From contig JABJBS010000217.1 of assembly GCA_018668695.1 (NCBI GenBank), positions 1-39,689 on the forward strand: a stretch of 39,689 nt of DNA, given 5' to 3'. Below the pieces are notes generated by a model that searched no databases, had not been told where the DNA came from, and saw only the letters and a program-made list of their open reading frames with translations. Below, one piece after another: positions 7,834-16,335 of the stretch. The position numbers and the translations under genes were made by a program. Source of the DNA: Deltaproteobacteria bacterium (lineage in GTDB: Bacteria > Myxococcota > XYA12-FULL-58-9 > JABJBS01). The first letter of the stretch is position 1; the number at the start of each line of letters is the position of its first letter.

Positions 7834-9200
7834 TATTTCGCAGCTCCTGCTTTAGCGGCTGATGCTTCTTTTGCAGCTTGCTGCGGCTTAACAATCACGG
7901 TGACGCGGTGCTTGGCCACAATCGTTGTTCGTGCCCATTTTGAGACCGACTCCTTGGTTATATTCATATAGCGCTTGAGGTCATCGGCAACCCAGTCTGT
8001 TTTGCCTAGGTAGTGGTTGTAGCGGTGAAGCATTCCCGCCTTTCCGGCTACACTTTCAATGCTTTGAAAGAACGACTTCTTCCAAGCGTTCTTTGCGCGT
8101 TCAACTTCCTCGTCTGTTGGCCCATCTCGCAGTAATATGGCGACCTCTTCATCGATTGCTTTTTGGACGTCGGCTATATCTTTCCCAGGCGCAGCAGTTG
8201 CCACAATTCGGTAGGTAGAGCCAAGTTGGCTGCTGTATTGAGCGGCGTAGACATCTTTAGCGATACGGTCATCATAGACGAGCCGTTTGTATAGCCTTGA
8301 GGTTTTACCATTGCTGAGAATGAGACTCAGAACATCAAGGTCAGCATCACCGGTTTGTAGAAACGGGGCACTTTGCCAGGTGTAATAAACACGTGGAAGC
8401 TGAACGTTATCTTCTAACTCAATGGTTTGGGCCTCAGGCAAAGTTGCCTTGGCAGAAGTAATGGCTGCCGGTGCCGCGCCCTTGGCGATGGGGCCAAAGA
8501 ATTTTTGGATCCACTCTTTTGTTTGTACGGGATCAAAATCTCCGGAAACAACCAAAGTAGCATTATTCGGCGCGTACCACGCATTGAAGAAACCGCTCAC
8601 ATCATCGAGATTGGCTGCTTCAATTTCTTCATGACTACCGATGGTCAAACGGTGATAGGGGTGATTTTTATCCCACACGGCTTCAGCAATGACTTGGCGT
8701 GCCTTTGCGTAGGGTGCAATTTCATAATTTTGCCGACGTTCATTACGGACAACATCACGCTGGTTGTCTAGCTTTGCCTGAGTGAGTGCAGGAAGAAGAA
8801 AACCCATTCGGTCAGCCTCCATCCAGAGTGCTCTTTCTAAAACATTGGATGGAACAGTTTCGTAATAGTTGGTTCTATCGGTATTCGTCGTTCCGTTGAT
8901 GCGCGCTCCAAAGGGCTGGAGCGGTGCAAAGTATTCGCCATCGGCATGCTGGGACCCGTTGAACATCAAATGTTCGAATAGGTGAGCAAAACCGCTGCGG
9001 CCCTGGGGCTCGTCCTTGGATCCTACATGATACCAGATCTCGACGTGGGCCAGCGGTGTAGCTGAGTCTCGATGCAGGACAACCTGCAAACCATTGTCGA
9101 GTTTGTATTCCTCGATGGGAATATGCAGTGTGGGAACCGTAGGGGTCATGCAGCCTGAAGCCATAACCATGAGAACTCCAATCATACCAAGTGTACGCAT
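7833..9200 (-). CDS. M16 family zinc metallopeptidase, catalytic subunit (lipoprotein)
   Basis: This 455-residue M16B peptidase keeps the zinc site: H73-L-F-E76-H77, with the third ligand E154 exactly 76 residues after the motif. Its N-terminus MRTLGMIGVLMVMASGC is a lipoprotein signal with a lipobox ending at C17, so it is probably tethered to a membrane facing the periplasm. The ATG at 9200 has AGGAAAG upstream; the frame could extend to 9332, but that would bury the lipobox. The C-terminus is Ala/Lys rich. It forms an operon with the downstream non-catalytic M16 gene (TAATG junction) and should degrade peptides as a heterodimer. Confidence 0.92.
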   Translation of the reverse strand: MRTLGMIGVLMVMASGCMTPTVPTLHIPIEEYKLDNGLQVVLHRDSATPLAHVEIWYHVGSKDEPQGRSGFAHLFEHLMFNGSQHADGEYFAPLQPFGARINGTTNTDRTNYYETVPSNVLERALWMEADRMGFLLPALTQAKLDNQRDVVRNERRQNYEIAPYAKARQVIAEAVWDKNHPYHRLTIGSHEEIEAANLDDVSGFFNAWYAPNNATLVVSGDFDPVQTKEWIQKFFGPIAKGAAPAAITSAKATLPEAQTIELEDNVQLPRVYYTWQSAPFLQTGDADLDVLSLILSNGKTSRLYKRLVYDDRIAKDVYAAQYSSQLGSTYRIVATAAPGKDIADVQKAIDEEVAILLRDGPTDEEVERAKNAWKKSFFQSIESVAGKAGMLHRYNHYLGKTDWVADDLKRYMNITKESVSKWARTTIVAKHRVTVIVKPQQAAKEASAAKAGAAK

Positions 9201-9361
9201 AGATCTTTCCTGTTTCAGCAGCACCTGAGCGCCAGATGATGATACCGGCAACTTAGGCAAATACCGGGGCGAGGGCCACCCCTGAAGCATGGAAATTGAT
9301 AGGTTGAAGCCACTTGGTGTGCAGAGTACCATACTGCCAACCTCGTGAATTGGAGATAAAC

Positions 9362-10441
9362 GTGAACTTCAATGGGATCTTCGTCGGTGCCGTGATTCTA
9401 GCTATGAGCTGTGAAGCTTCAGCACAAGTGGCTGATAATGCAGCAGCTGCAGAAGCCACATCGAGCCCTGGCAGCGTTGCTGAACCTTATAATTTTAAAG
9501 ACCCTGGGGTGTTTGCCAGAGTCTTGGCGGAGCGCGGCATTGAGTTTGTTAGTAAATATGATTTCAAGGGATGCCTGGCCCGGGATAAACAAGATAATTG
9601 CCTGCCCACTGGATACATCGATGCCGTTGAAAAGGGCGAGCCATGGGAGTCTGCTTGGAAAGCAGAGTTGGCGATACGCAACCAAGATTTGATGGGTGCT
9701 GACAAATTACTTCGCAAACTGCGTAAAAGGTATCCAAACAATTCGAAGATCAGATGGTTGATGGCTAAGAGTATTTTCTTCCGCACAGAGGTGATGGACA
9801 AGGATGCTAAGAAGGTCAAAGGCAAGCTCCTGGCTGAGGGTGTTCAATGGGCCAAGGAATGCGTAGATATGGCTCCTAAGGATATAAACTGCCTTTTGCA
9901 TTATGGGACACTCGTCGGCCGGTCATCTACGAACGAAGGTATCTTCAATACGCTTAGTAAGGGCGCGGTCGTGGAGGGTGCTTGGTTGGGAGCAGTGAGC
10001 ACCGGAGAGCATTATAGATTCCCGTCCGCAAACACCTCTCTGGGAGCAACTTATTACGGCCTTGGGATCTATTATCGGTTGGTACCCGATAGCTGGTGGC
10101 TTGATTTATTTTTCGGAATTCGTGGAGATATCGAGCGGGCGATTAAATATTTGGAGCGGGCGCTGGGTACAAAGGCTGATCAGGTCGAACTCTATACTGA
10201 GCTTGCTGCTGCGAATTTTTGTAAATACACCCGCGAGGATTCTGAGACTGCTAAAGAAGCTGCCCACCGCTGGATTTCAAGATGTGAAAAACTTAAGGCC
10301 AAAGACCCTTTAAATGAGATCAGTAAACGCCATTGCTCTATGCTTAAAACCGATCCAGATTTGGGGTGTGGCTACAGCCGCGATGGTCAGCAGGAAACCG
10401 ATATCGAGAACGCTAAGAAAAATAACCCAACGAAGAAGTGA
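9362..10441 (+). CDS. Secreted TPR-like protein, paralogue 1
   Basis: About 359 residues of unknown function. A GTG at 9362 with GGAG upstream gives a clean signal peptide (NFNGIFVGAVILAMSCEASA). The mature protein is helical and TPR-like (ADKLLRKLRKRYPNN, then WLMAKSIFF, and a C-terminal AIKYLERALG...QVELYTELAAA). It is paralogous to the gene at 15292. They share NCLPTGY, YRFPSANTS.GA, RLVPDSWW, LFFG.RG.I, and a C-terminal CGYSRDxQQETDIE. Four to six conserved Cys may form disulphides. It is divergent from the M16 operon. Probably a periplasmic scaffold or assembly protein; no enzyme motif is visible. Confidence 0.7.
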   Translation: MNFNGIFVGAVILAMSCEASAQVADNAAAAEATSSPGSVAEPYNFKDPGVFARVLAERGIEFVSKYDFKGCLARDKQDNCLPTGYIDAVEKGEPWESAWKAELAIRNQDLMGADKLLRKLRKRYPNNSKIRWLMAKSIFFRTEVMDKDAKKVKGKLLAEGVQWAKECVDMAPKDINCLLHYGTLVGRSSTNEGIFNTLSKGAVVEGAWLGAVSTGEHYRFPSANTSLGATYYGLGIYYRLVPDSWWLDLFFGIRGDIERAIKYLERALGTKADQVELYTELAAANFCKYTREDSETAKEAAHRWISRCEKLKAKDPLNEISKRHCSMLKTDPDLGCGYSRDGQQETDIENAKKNNPTKK

Positions 10442-10662
10442 TCGTTAAGATCCATCAGAAGCTCGCGGTGTAGGCAAGTGTAGGACATTTTTGTCTTGCC
10501 AAATGGTTTACATGTCTTGTAAGAGCATTTTCGTGGGTTCAGCCGGCCTCGGTCCCCAAGCGTGTTTTGTTTATAGGCTCATCCGAGCCGCCGCTAATGC
10601 TGTCAGAACTAAGTTTTTTACTGCGAAGTCGCATTGTTGCGTCTGCAGTATGGAGTGAAGTG

Positions 10663-12507
10663 ATGCTAGTACCAGCAAGAGATAGATCCGTCCAAGTAAC
10701 TAAAATTAAAACGTTTTTTGCCATTTTATGCACCATTGCCTTGGTGGCATGTGGCGCTGAGACCACGGGCATTCAAGCAAGTACCCAAGAAGGTCAGACC
10801 AGCTTTGTTGAATTAAGCCACTTAGATGGCGTGACTCCGCTTCGGACCGTGACGCTTACGCTTGAGCCCGGTCGTACCAAGCGGTACCGCATTAAGGCTG
10901 AGCATTTCGAGGCTCATTTGACTCAAACGGGTGCAGTTCCAGCTCGGCTTTCGGCCAAGCACTACGCCATCGATATATATGGGGAAACGAGTACGACGGC
11001 GTGGGTTCGTGCCGAATCTGACGATGTACAGCTGCGTAACTGGACTTTACGGGTTCAGAACTTAGGCAGCGAAACACTACACGCCACCGTTTCCGCGTAT
11101 CATTTAGACGACTTAGTCGTGATTGAAGAAGAAGCACCGTCTACTCGGGAGACTGAAGTCATTTTCAGCCCCATGCCTTATTACCAGAGTCACCTGCATC
11201 GCATCATGGAGCGCATGGCTGAGGCCGAGCATTCTATCGATGTTGCGATGTACAGCATGAGTGACACATCCATTCGTAATGCCTTAGGCGAAGCTGTCGA
11301 GCGCGGCTTATCGGTACGAGTGATTTTCGACCCAGCATCGTCTGAGCGAAAAAATCCCGAAGGTACTCGCTCAGCACACCTAGAGTCGATGGGTATTGAT
11401 GTGCGTTACGTTAATAAAATCATGCACCATAAATTCGCATTGATTGATGGTGTGCAGGATGAGGGCGGCGACGCAGCTTCAACGACAGTCATCACAGGAA
11501 GTGGCAACTGGTCTTATGGCGGTGCAAGTAAGTACGATGAAAATACTGTGATGGTCCGCGGCGATGCCGAACTGGCCACAACATTTCAAAGTGAGTTTAA
11601 CCACATGTGGGCCAACTCACGCGACTTTGAATACAATTTAGACCTGTCCTACTTTGAGACCTTGTATGTAGAGCGACCAGATTTGGAGCAAGTGGATGGT
11701 CTGGATGTCGCGTTTACATCGGATAACTTCACCACTTATGTGTCATCGCGTTACGGGGCCACTTTTCGTGCACGAACTGGCTACAATACAGTGGCCGATC
11801 GAATCGTCAGTCTGATCAATGAGGCACAAGAATCTATATGGATCGCATCAGGACATATGAGAAGTCGTCCTATTGCAGACGCGCTCAAAGCGAAGCGAAT
11901 CAGTCACCCTGAATTAGACATTCGCGTTTACCTCGATGGACAGGAGTATGTCAGTGGCTGGAAGCAGGGCGATCAGGTTCGAAAGCTTCAGGAATGCTTA
12001 GAGGCGGCTGGCGGACGCGCAAATAAAGAGCAGAAGTGCTACGACGTAGGCTATTACTTTGGATACGAACTCGGTGATTCCGGCATGGATGTTCGCTATA
12101 AATTTTATGCTTTTCGCTGGAACTACGGTTACGCGGTTCAAATGCACCACAAGTACATCATCGTGGATGGAAGCAAGGTTGCAAGCGGTAGCTACAATTA
12201 CTCGGACAATGCCGAACATAATACTCTTGAGAACGTAGTGTTCTATTCTGCGAATCGCTACCCGCAAGTTGTAAACGCATTTGTTGAGAATTTCCAGTCC
12301 ATTTGGAACACCGGCGATGGGTTACTCGAAGAGTTGATTAATGTGGTTCAAACCGATGATACATTTCCAATCGTTTTCGATTCGATGGCACTGAGCTGGA
12401 CAGACGTTACACGGCTGAAAAATGTCATTCGCGAGAATTGTCCTGAAATCTACAGCGACGAGTTTCGAAACAATGCAACTGAGCATCTAACTTGCACCCG
12501 TCCTTAG
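10663..12507 (+). CDS. Phospholipase D-superfamily lipoprotein (two HKD motifs)
   Basis: The 614-residue protein has a lipoprotein signal (KIKTFFAILCTIALVAC, lipobox Cys at 30). An N-terminal beta-rich domain (about 45-150) is followed by two PLD catalytic domains. HKD motif 1 is H255-x-K257-x4-D262, followed by GSGNWS. HKD motif 2 is H495-x-K497-x4-D502, followed by ASGSYNYS. Both are intact, so it should be an active phosphodiesterase, either a phospholipase or a nuclease. Surface or periplasmic location is inferred from the lipobox. The ATG at 10663 has GGAG upstream and is preferred over 10567. An imperfect inverted repeat follows the stop. Confidence 0.9.
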   Translation: MLVPARDRSVQVTKIKTFFAILCTIALVACGAETTGIQASTQEGQTSFVELSHLDGVTPLRTVTLTLEPGRTKRYRIKAEHFEAHLTQTGAVPARLSAKHYAIDIYGETSTTAWVRAESDDVQLRNWTLRVQNLGSETLHATVSAYHLDDLVVIEEEAPSTRETEVIFSPMPYYQSHLHRIMERMAEAEHSIDVAMYSMSDTSIRNALGEAVERGLSVRVIFDPASSERKNPEGTRSAHLESMGIDVRYVNKIMHHKFALIDGVQDEGGDAASTTVITGSGNWSYGGASKYDENTVMVRGDAELATTFQSEFNHMWANSRDFEYNLDLSYFETLYVERPDLEQVDGLDVAFTSDNFTTYVSSRYGATFRARTGYNTVADRIVSLINEAQESIWIASGHMRSRPIADALKAKRISHPELDIRVYLDGQEYVSGWKQGDQVRKLQECLEAAGGRANKEQKCYDVGYYFGYELGDSGMDVRYKFYAFRWNYGYAVQMHHKYIIVDGSKVASGSYNYSDNAEHNTLENVVFYSANRYPQVVNAFVENFQSIWNTGDGLLEELINVVQTDDTFPIVFDSMALSWTDVTRLKNVIRENCPEIYSDEFRNNATEHLTCTRP

Positions 12508-12563
12508 ACGCGGGTGACTAAACTAATAATAATATCTAATATTTAATAAAGAGTTCCTCTTCG

Positions 12564-12602
12564 GGCCGGGGTCACTGCTTGCTGCATTAAGTGACTCCGG
12601 CC
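12564..12602. repeat. 13-bp inverted repeat in the intergenic region, possible RNA hairpin
   Basis: GGCCGGGGTCACT at 12564-12576 pairs with AGTGACTCCGGCC at 12590-12602 through one G-U pair, with a 13-nt loop. No T tract follows on either strand, so it is not a classic intrinsic terminator. It sits between the PLD gene and the convergent CBS gene. It could be a factor-dependent stop signal, an mRNA-stabilising stem or a protein site. Confidence 0.5.
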
Positions 12603-12723
12603 AATACTCCCCACGAGCATACGGGTCCCCCAAGATTCGGAAGAATCCAAGCAGATTCAAATTGTTTGGGGGAATCAATAGAGACTTAAAGCTAGGATGA
12701 GCTTAGAAACGTGAAAGCAAGAT

Positions 12724-13161
12724 TTAGCTTTCCGCAGTGATGTCCGAAGTTTTGAGCGCCTTGATCACCAGATTCAAAAAGTCGGCTTCGGTGATAAGAC
12801 CTTGAAGTTCTTCATCTTCAACAACAGGCAAACAGCCAATTTTACGCTCAGCCATAATCGTAGCTGCTTCCAGCGCAGAAGTGGTTGGCTTCACGGTCAT
12901 AACCTGTCGAGTCATGATTTGAGCGACCGGGATGTGGCTATTGATGTCTTTGCTCTCTTCAGCTGTAAGCTCAGTGAGTGAGCTGACCTGAGCGCGCAGT
13001 AGATCACGATGCGTGACGAGCCCGACGAGTCGATTGTTGTTTACCACAGGGAGGTGGCGAATTCTGGCCAGCTTCATGATCTCGTCAGCGAGATCCAGTG
13101 ATTCATGTTCTGCAAGGGTAACGAGCTCTGAGCTCATCAAATCGCCGACAACCACTTCCAT
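12724..13161 (-). CDS. CBS-domain pair protein
   Basis: A 145-residue protein made almost wholly of two CBS domains. The first holds SSELVTLAEHESLDLADEIM followed by RHLPVVNNNRLVGLVTHRDLL. The second holds MTRQVMTVKPTTSALEAATI followed by IGCLPVVEDEELQGLITEADFL. Paired CBS domains (Bateman modules) bind adenosine nucleotides and act as energy sensors. The ATG at 13161 has GAGGAG at 7 bp; an upstream in-frame extension to 13221 lacks support. No effector domain is fused, so it must act in trans on a partner not identifiable here. It is followed on the same strand by nothing close. Confidence 0.9.
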   Translation of the reverse strand: MEVVVGDLMSSELVTLAEHESLDLADEIMKLARIRHLPVVNNNRLVGLVTHRDLLRAQVSSLTELTAEESKDINSHIPVAQIMTRQVMTVKPTTSALEAATIMAERKIGCLPVVEDEELQGLITEADFLNLVIKALKTSDITAES

Positions 13162-13242
13162 AGAAGTACTCCTCATTTGGGTTTCGCTCCGTCTAATAGA
13201 AGCGCACCGAGATGGGAACATCTAAAATGCTCGAAAGCGGCT

Positions 13243-14397
13243 CTAAGATCGGTTTTTTGCCTTCAAAGTAGGTCGATTTGGCTTGGAACCCGTCCAAAGT
13301 ACCGGAATCCAGCCCAAGAGTGGGATGAGGAACACAAGTGAGAAGCGCGTTTGAACGAAGCTCTTCAAAATACAGAAGAATCCGGGCTTGAGCTTGGCCT
13401 CGTGGCCCGGGTTTTTGTAGTAGGCCCGTTCGTGGGCGTGGAATAAAGAGGGCCAGAGTGGGGGAGAAATCCGCCAGATGAGCGATGGTTTCCTGAGGAT
13501 TTTACCGATTAGCTCTTTGATTTTATAGGGCTTTTTACCATACTGGCCCACGGCTTGGTTGAGGTCTTCTTGCATCAGGTCACGCACTTTGTCGGCAATG
13601 GCTCGAAATTCATCCAGTGAAATCTCTTCGAAGGGTTTGCTAACCCATTCGTAGGGCTTGATGCGTCGACCAATGACGTAGGTGAGCTTTGCTGGAAACC
13701 CGAAGTAAAACATCCACGGAAACAAGAGCAGTGGAAGCAAAATAGGCCCGAGCGGTAGAAATGGAATACTGAGCTTATTCATCAGCCGGTTCACGGCATG
13801 AGATGTGTAAGTCCATGGATTGACGTATTCAGCGTTCACGGTGGATATCGGGATAATATCGGTTTGATGCTTAATGGCCATTCGTACGAATGATGATGAA
13901 AAGCGCTGAAGGTCGTACCGGTTGTTGAATCCTTTGGCCATACCCGGAACGCCTTCTGGGTAAATCAGGACGTCTGACTCCCCCGAGGCCATCATGGTCT
14001 CAAAGTTGTCTGTTGTAGCGTCCACGCAACCGCAGCGTTTCCAAAAATTGGGCAGTAAATAGGGTGCAGTTAGCCGCGTGTAGCTCAGCATGGGTGCAGC
14101 CAGCGCCCGTGGCATCCGCTGTAGATTGTAGTCTTGTTTTTTTAAAGTTTGTGACGCGAAAATAATGGCATCCCAAGGAAAGGCCATGCCCGAGTGATTA
14201 CTGGCGTAGATGAGCGGACGTTCAGGTTGAACTCTTTCCTCGTTACCATCAAAACCGATGAATTGGGTACGAAAGTAGTCGTTGGCGATGGTGTCCATCA
14301 AATGCGTATTGGCGCTGCGTACATACTCAGGGTCGAAGTAACGTTTAAGTTCCAGAGCTTTGTCGACCAGTTCTTGGTCTTGTTCGGAAGCAGTCAT
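13243..14397 (-). CDS. PlsC/DAGAT-like acyltransferase
   Basis: The 384-residue protein has the glycerolipid acyltransferase signatures. Block I is SNHSGMAFPWD (H68 and D76, with seven residues between rather than the usual four). Block III is LIYPEGVPG (E148, G149), followed by GFNNRYDLQRF and IIPIST. Hydrophobic stretches near 245-270 and at the C-terminus (about 350-370) suggest membrane attachment. Members of this family esterify lysophospholipid or diacylglycerol. The variant H-to-D spacing resembles the glycerol acyltransferases related to DGAT rather than classic PlsC. It lies 21 bp downstream of the glutamine amidotransferase gene and is likely cotranscribed. The substrate is unknown. 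Confidence 0.82.
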   Translation of the reverse strand: MTASEQDQELVDKALELKRYFDPEYVRSANTHLMDTIANDYFRTQFIGFDGNEERVQPERPLIYASNHSGMAFPWDAIIFASQTLKKQDYNLQRMPRALAAPMLSYTRLTAPYLLPNFWKRCGCVDATTDNFETMMASGESDVLIYPEGVPGMAKGFNNRYDLQRFSSSFVRMAIKHQTDIIPISTVNAEYVNPWTYTSHAVNRLMNKLSIPFLPLGPILLPLLLFPWMFYFGFPAKLTYVIGRRIKPYEWVSKPFEEISLDEFRAIADKVRDLMQEDLNQAVGQYGKKPYKIKELIGKILRKPSLIWRISPPLWPSLFHAHERAYYKNPGHEAKLKPGFFCILKSFVQTRFSLVFLIPLLGWIPVLWTGSKPNRPTLKAKNRS

Positions 14398-14418
14398 CAG
14401 AGGGTAAGCCTTTGTCTT

Positions 14419-15144
14419 CTACTGGAGGACCAGATCTAAAAACGCTTTAAGAACAGTTGATGCTTCAGGGCTTGGGCGAAATGCTGAGAGTTGTTCTTCA
14501 CGTTCAGAATTGCTCATGTTCCCGGCGTAGCCCTCAAGGTAATGAAGGAATCTATCTTTGTTGGTGTCCATGTCGAGTTCTGGATGGAATTGGACAGCCC
14601 AGATGGGCTTATCACTTACGCGAAAGGCCTGGTTGGCTGAAAGGTCGCTCTCTACCAAATTGAGGCAGTTTTCAGGAGGCGCAAGTACATGATCTTTGTG
14701 CCCCATTTGCGCATTGAAAGACGGTGGCAATTTACCAAGCAGTGGATCGTTTTGGGCGTGTTCGGTGAGGCGCATCGTGTAGGTGCCAACTTCTGTACGG
14801 TCAGCATCTTGAATAACCTCAGCACCTTGAGCGCGCGCTAGGCAATGAAAGCCATAGCAAACGCCGAGGGTTGGTTGGCTGGCTTCGCAGAGTTCGCGCA
14901 GTACATCGAGGTAGGAATCAAAGTTGGGTAAGTCCCCTTTGGAGGCGTAATAATTCCCGCTACCGCCCAGGAACACTGCCTGGAACTTTTTAAGATCTTC
15001 AATCTTAACAGGAGCTTGAAGGAGGTTTCGAACTTCGATCTGGGACGCGTCGAGCTCTAATTTTTGCGCGAAGCATTTTAGCTCGTGACTTGCCATCACA
15101 TCATTGGGATTACGGGCCTGTATCAGTACAATCTTTGGCTTCAT
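14419..15144 (-). CDS. Class I glutamine amidotransferase (GMP synthase-like)
   Basis: A 241-residue class I glutaminase domain. The nucleophile C96 sits in GVCYGFHCLA, and the His-Glu pair is H187 and E189 in AVQFHPELD. FLGGSGNYYAS at about 58-68 forms the oxyanion strand. It is a stand-alone domain like YfeJ or GuaA-like amidotransferases, with no synthetase partner next to it. The ATG at 15144 places the first strand (KIVLIQA) at the normal position. A TTG at 15195 would add 17 residues with no family match. No clear Shine-Dalgarno precedes either. It could hydrolyse gamma-glutamyl amides; the acceptor cannot be told. Confidence 0.85.
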   Translation of the reverse strand: MKPKIVLIQARNPNDVMASHELKCFAQKLELDASQIEVRNLLQAPVKIEDLKKFQAVFLGGSGNYYASKGDLPNFDSYLDVLRELCEASQPTLGVCYGFHCLARAQGAEVIQDADRTEVGTYTMRLTEHAQNDPLLGKLPPSFNAQMGHKDHVLAPPENCLNLVESDLSANQAFRVSDKPIWAVQFHPELDMDTNKDRFLHYLEGYAGNMSNSEREEQLSAFRPSPEASTVLKAFLDLVLQ

Positions 15145-15291
15145 CCAAAAGGTATACACCGTATTCGAGCTGAAACAAAAAGGGATAAAGCGCAACTGTG
15201 AGGAAATTATTACCTAACCAATACGTCGAAGACTGGATCGTTGTGTATCCTTGGCGTAGCAGGTTGGCAGAATAAATGTTGAAAAGTTGGA

Positions 15292-16335
15292 ATGATGTAT
15301 AAAAAACTAAAAACCTCCCGCTCTTTTTGGACCCTTGGCGCAATGATAACGGCCCTGCTTTTCGGGCAGATGGCCTCGGCTGCGAAATACGATTACAAGG
15401 CTTCAGGGATTGAGCACCGAATTTTAGAAGAAACCGGCATTGAACTGTTTGATGGCTACCGCGCACGTCGATGTATCTTAGCGAGTAAAGACGACCATTG
15501 TTTGCCCACGGGCTATGTTGAGGCAGTTGAGAATGGCGGCGTTTACATCACGCTTTGGGAAATCGAAGTACTGCTTATGCAAGAGCGGGACGCAGAAGCT
15601 GATCGGATGCTTCGCAAGGTCCAACAAGAGCACCCGAAGATGAGTAAGCCTCTGTGGCTTTTGGCAAAGAATCTTTTCTTCAAAGCTGAGCACTTACCTG
15701 AAGGTGCCGTGGAAGAACGACGACAGGTACTCGAAGAGGGCACGCAATGGGCTAAGAAGTGTGTGGAGCTTGCGCCAGGCGATATCAACTGTCAGCTACA
15801 CCTTGGAGTGACCCTTGCTAGGTGGTCGACCAACAATGGCATTATCAAATCAGTTTTCAATGGCCCAGCGGTGAGTGCTGCGTGGGATAAAGCAATCAAG
15901 TTGAAAACACACTATCGCTTTCCAAGTGCGAACACTTCCTGGGGAGCTGCAAATTACGGTATGGGGATTTTCAACCGTCTGGTCCCCGATAGCTGGTGGT
16001 TCAATCTCTTTTTCGGATTTAGAGGAAGCATCGACCGCTCGATAAATTTTCTGAGAGCAGCAGGTGCTACGAAGGATGACCAGGTCGAACTCTATACGGA
16101 ACTCTCTGCTGCTTATTACTGTAAGTGGAGTCGTGAGGAATCAGAGTGGGCGAGACGAGAGGGTGATAAAGCAGTGAAGGCGTGCCTCTCTATCAAGCCG
16201 CCAGATCGAATCAGCGAAATCAGTCAGGACCATTGTCGCAAATTGAAAGCCAGCCCAAAGATTTCCTGCGGATACAGCAGGGACCGCCAGCAGGAAACCG
16301 ATATTGAGCGTTTTCGTGAAGAAGCTGAGAACTAG
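15292..16335 (+). CDS. Secreted TPR-like protein, paralogue 2
   Basis: A 347-residue protein with a signal peptide (FWTLGAMITALLFGQMASA). It is clearly paralogous to the gene at 9362 along its whole length. Shared features include CLPTGY, the TPR-like segment ADRMLRKVQQEHPK, QWAKKCVELAPGDINC, YRFPSANTSWGAANYGMGIF, RLVPDSWW and the C-terminal CGYSRDRQQETDIE. The Cys positions are also conserved. It sits divergently from the amidotransferase operon and convergently with the M3 peptidase; the tetranucleotide CTAG supplies the stop codons of both this gene and the M3 gene. Function is unknown; probably a periplasmic repeat protein. Confidence 0.7.
   Translation: MMYKKLKTSRSFWTLGAMITALLFGQMASAAKYDYKASGIEHRILEETGIELFDGYRARRCILASKDDHCLPTGYVEAVENGGVYITLWEIEVLLMQERDAEADRMLRKVQQEHPKMSKPLWLLAKNLFFKAEHLPEGAVEERRQVLEEGTQWAKKCVELAPGDINCQLHLGVTLARWSTNNGIIKSVFNGPAVSAAWDKAIKLKTHYRFPSANTSWGAANYGMGIFNRLVPDSWWFNLFFGFRGSIDRSINFLRAAGATKDDQVELYTELSAAYYCKWSREESEWARREGDKAVKACLSIKPPDRISEISQDHCRKLKASPKISCGYSRDRQQETDIERFREEAEN

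Noticed and set aside
10473-10500. Inverted repeat GGCAAG...CTTGCC after the first TPR-like gene
   Set aside because: Only six base pairs with a large bulged loop; too weak to call a terminator.
12495-12516. CACCCG...CGGGTG repeat across the PLD gene stop
   Set aside because: Six base pairs and no T run; could be chance in a GC-rich codon context.
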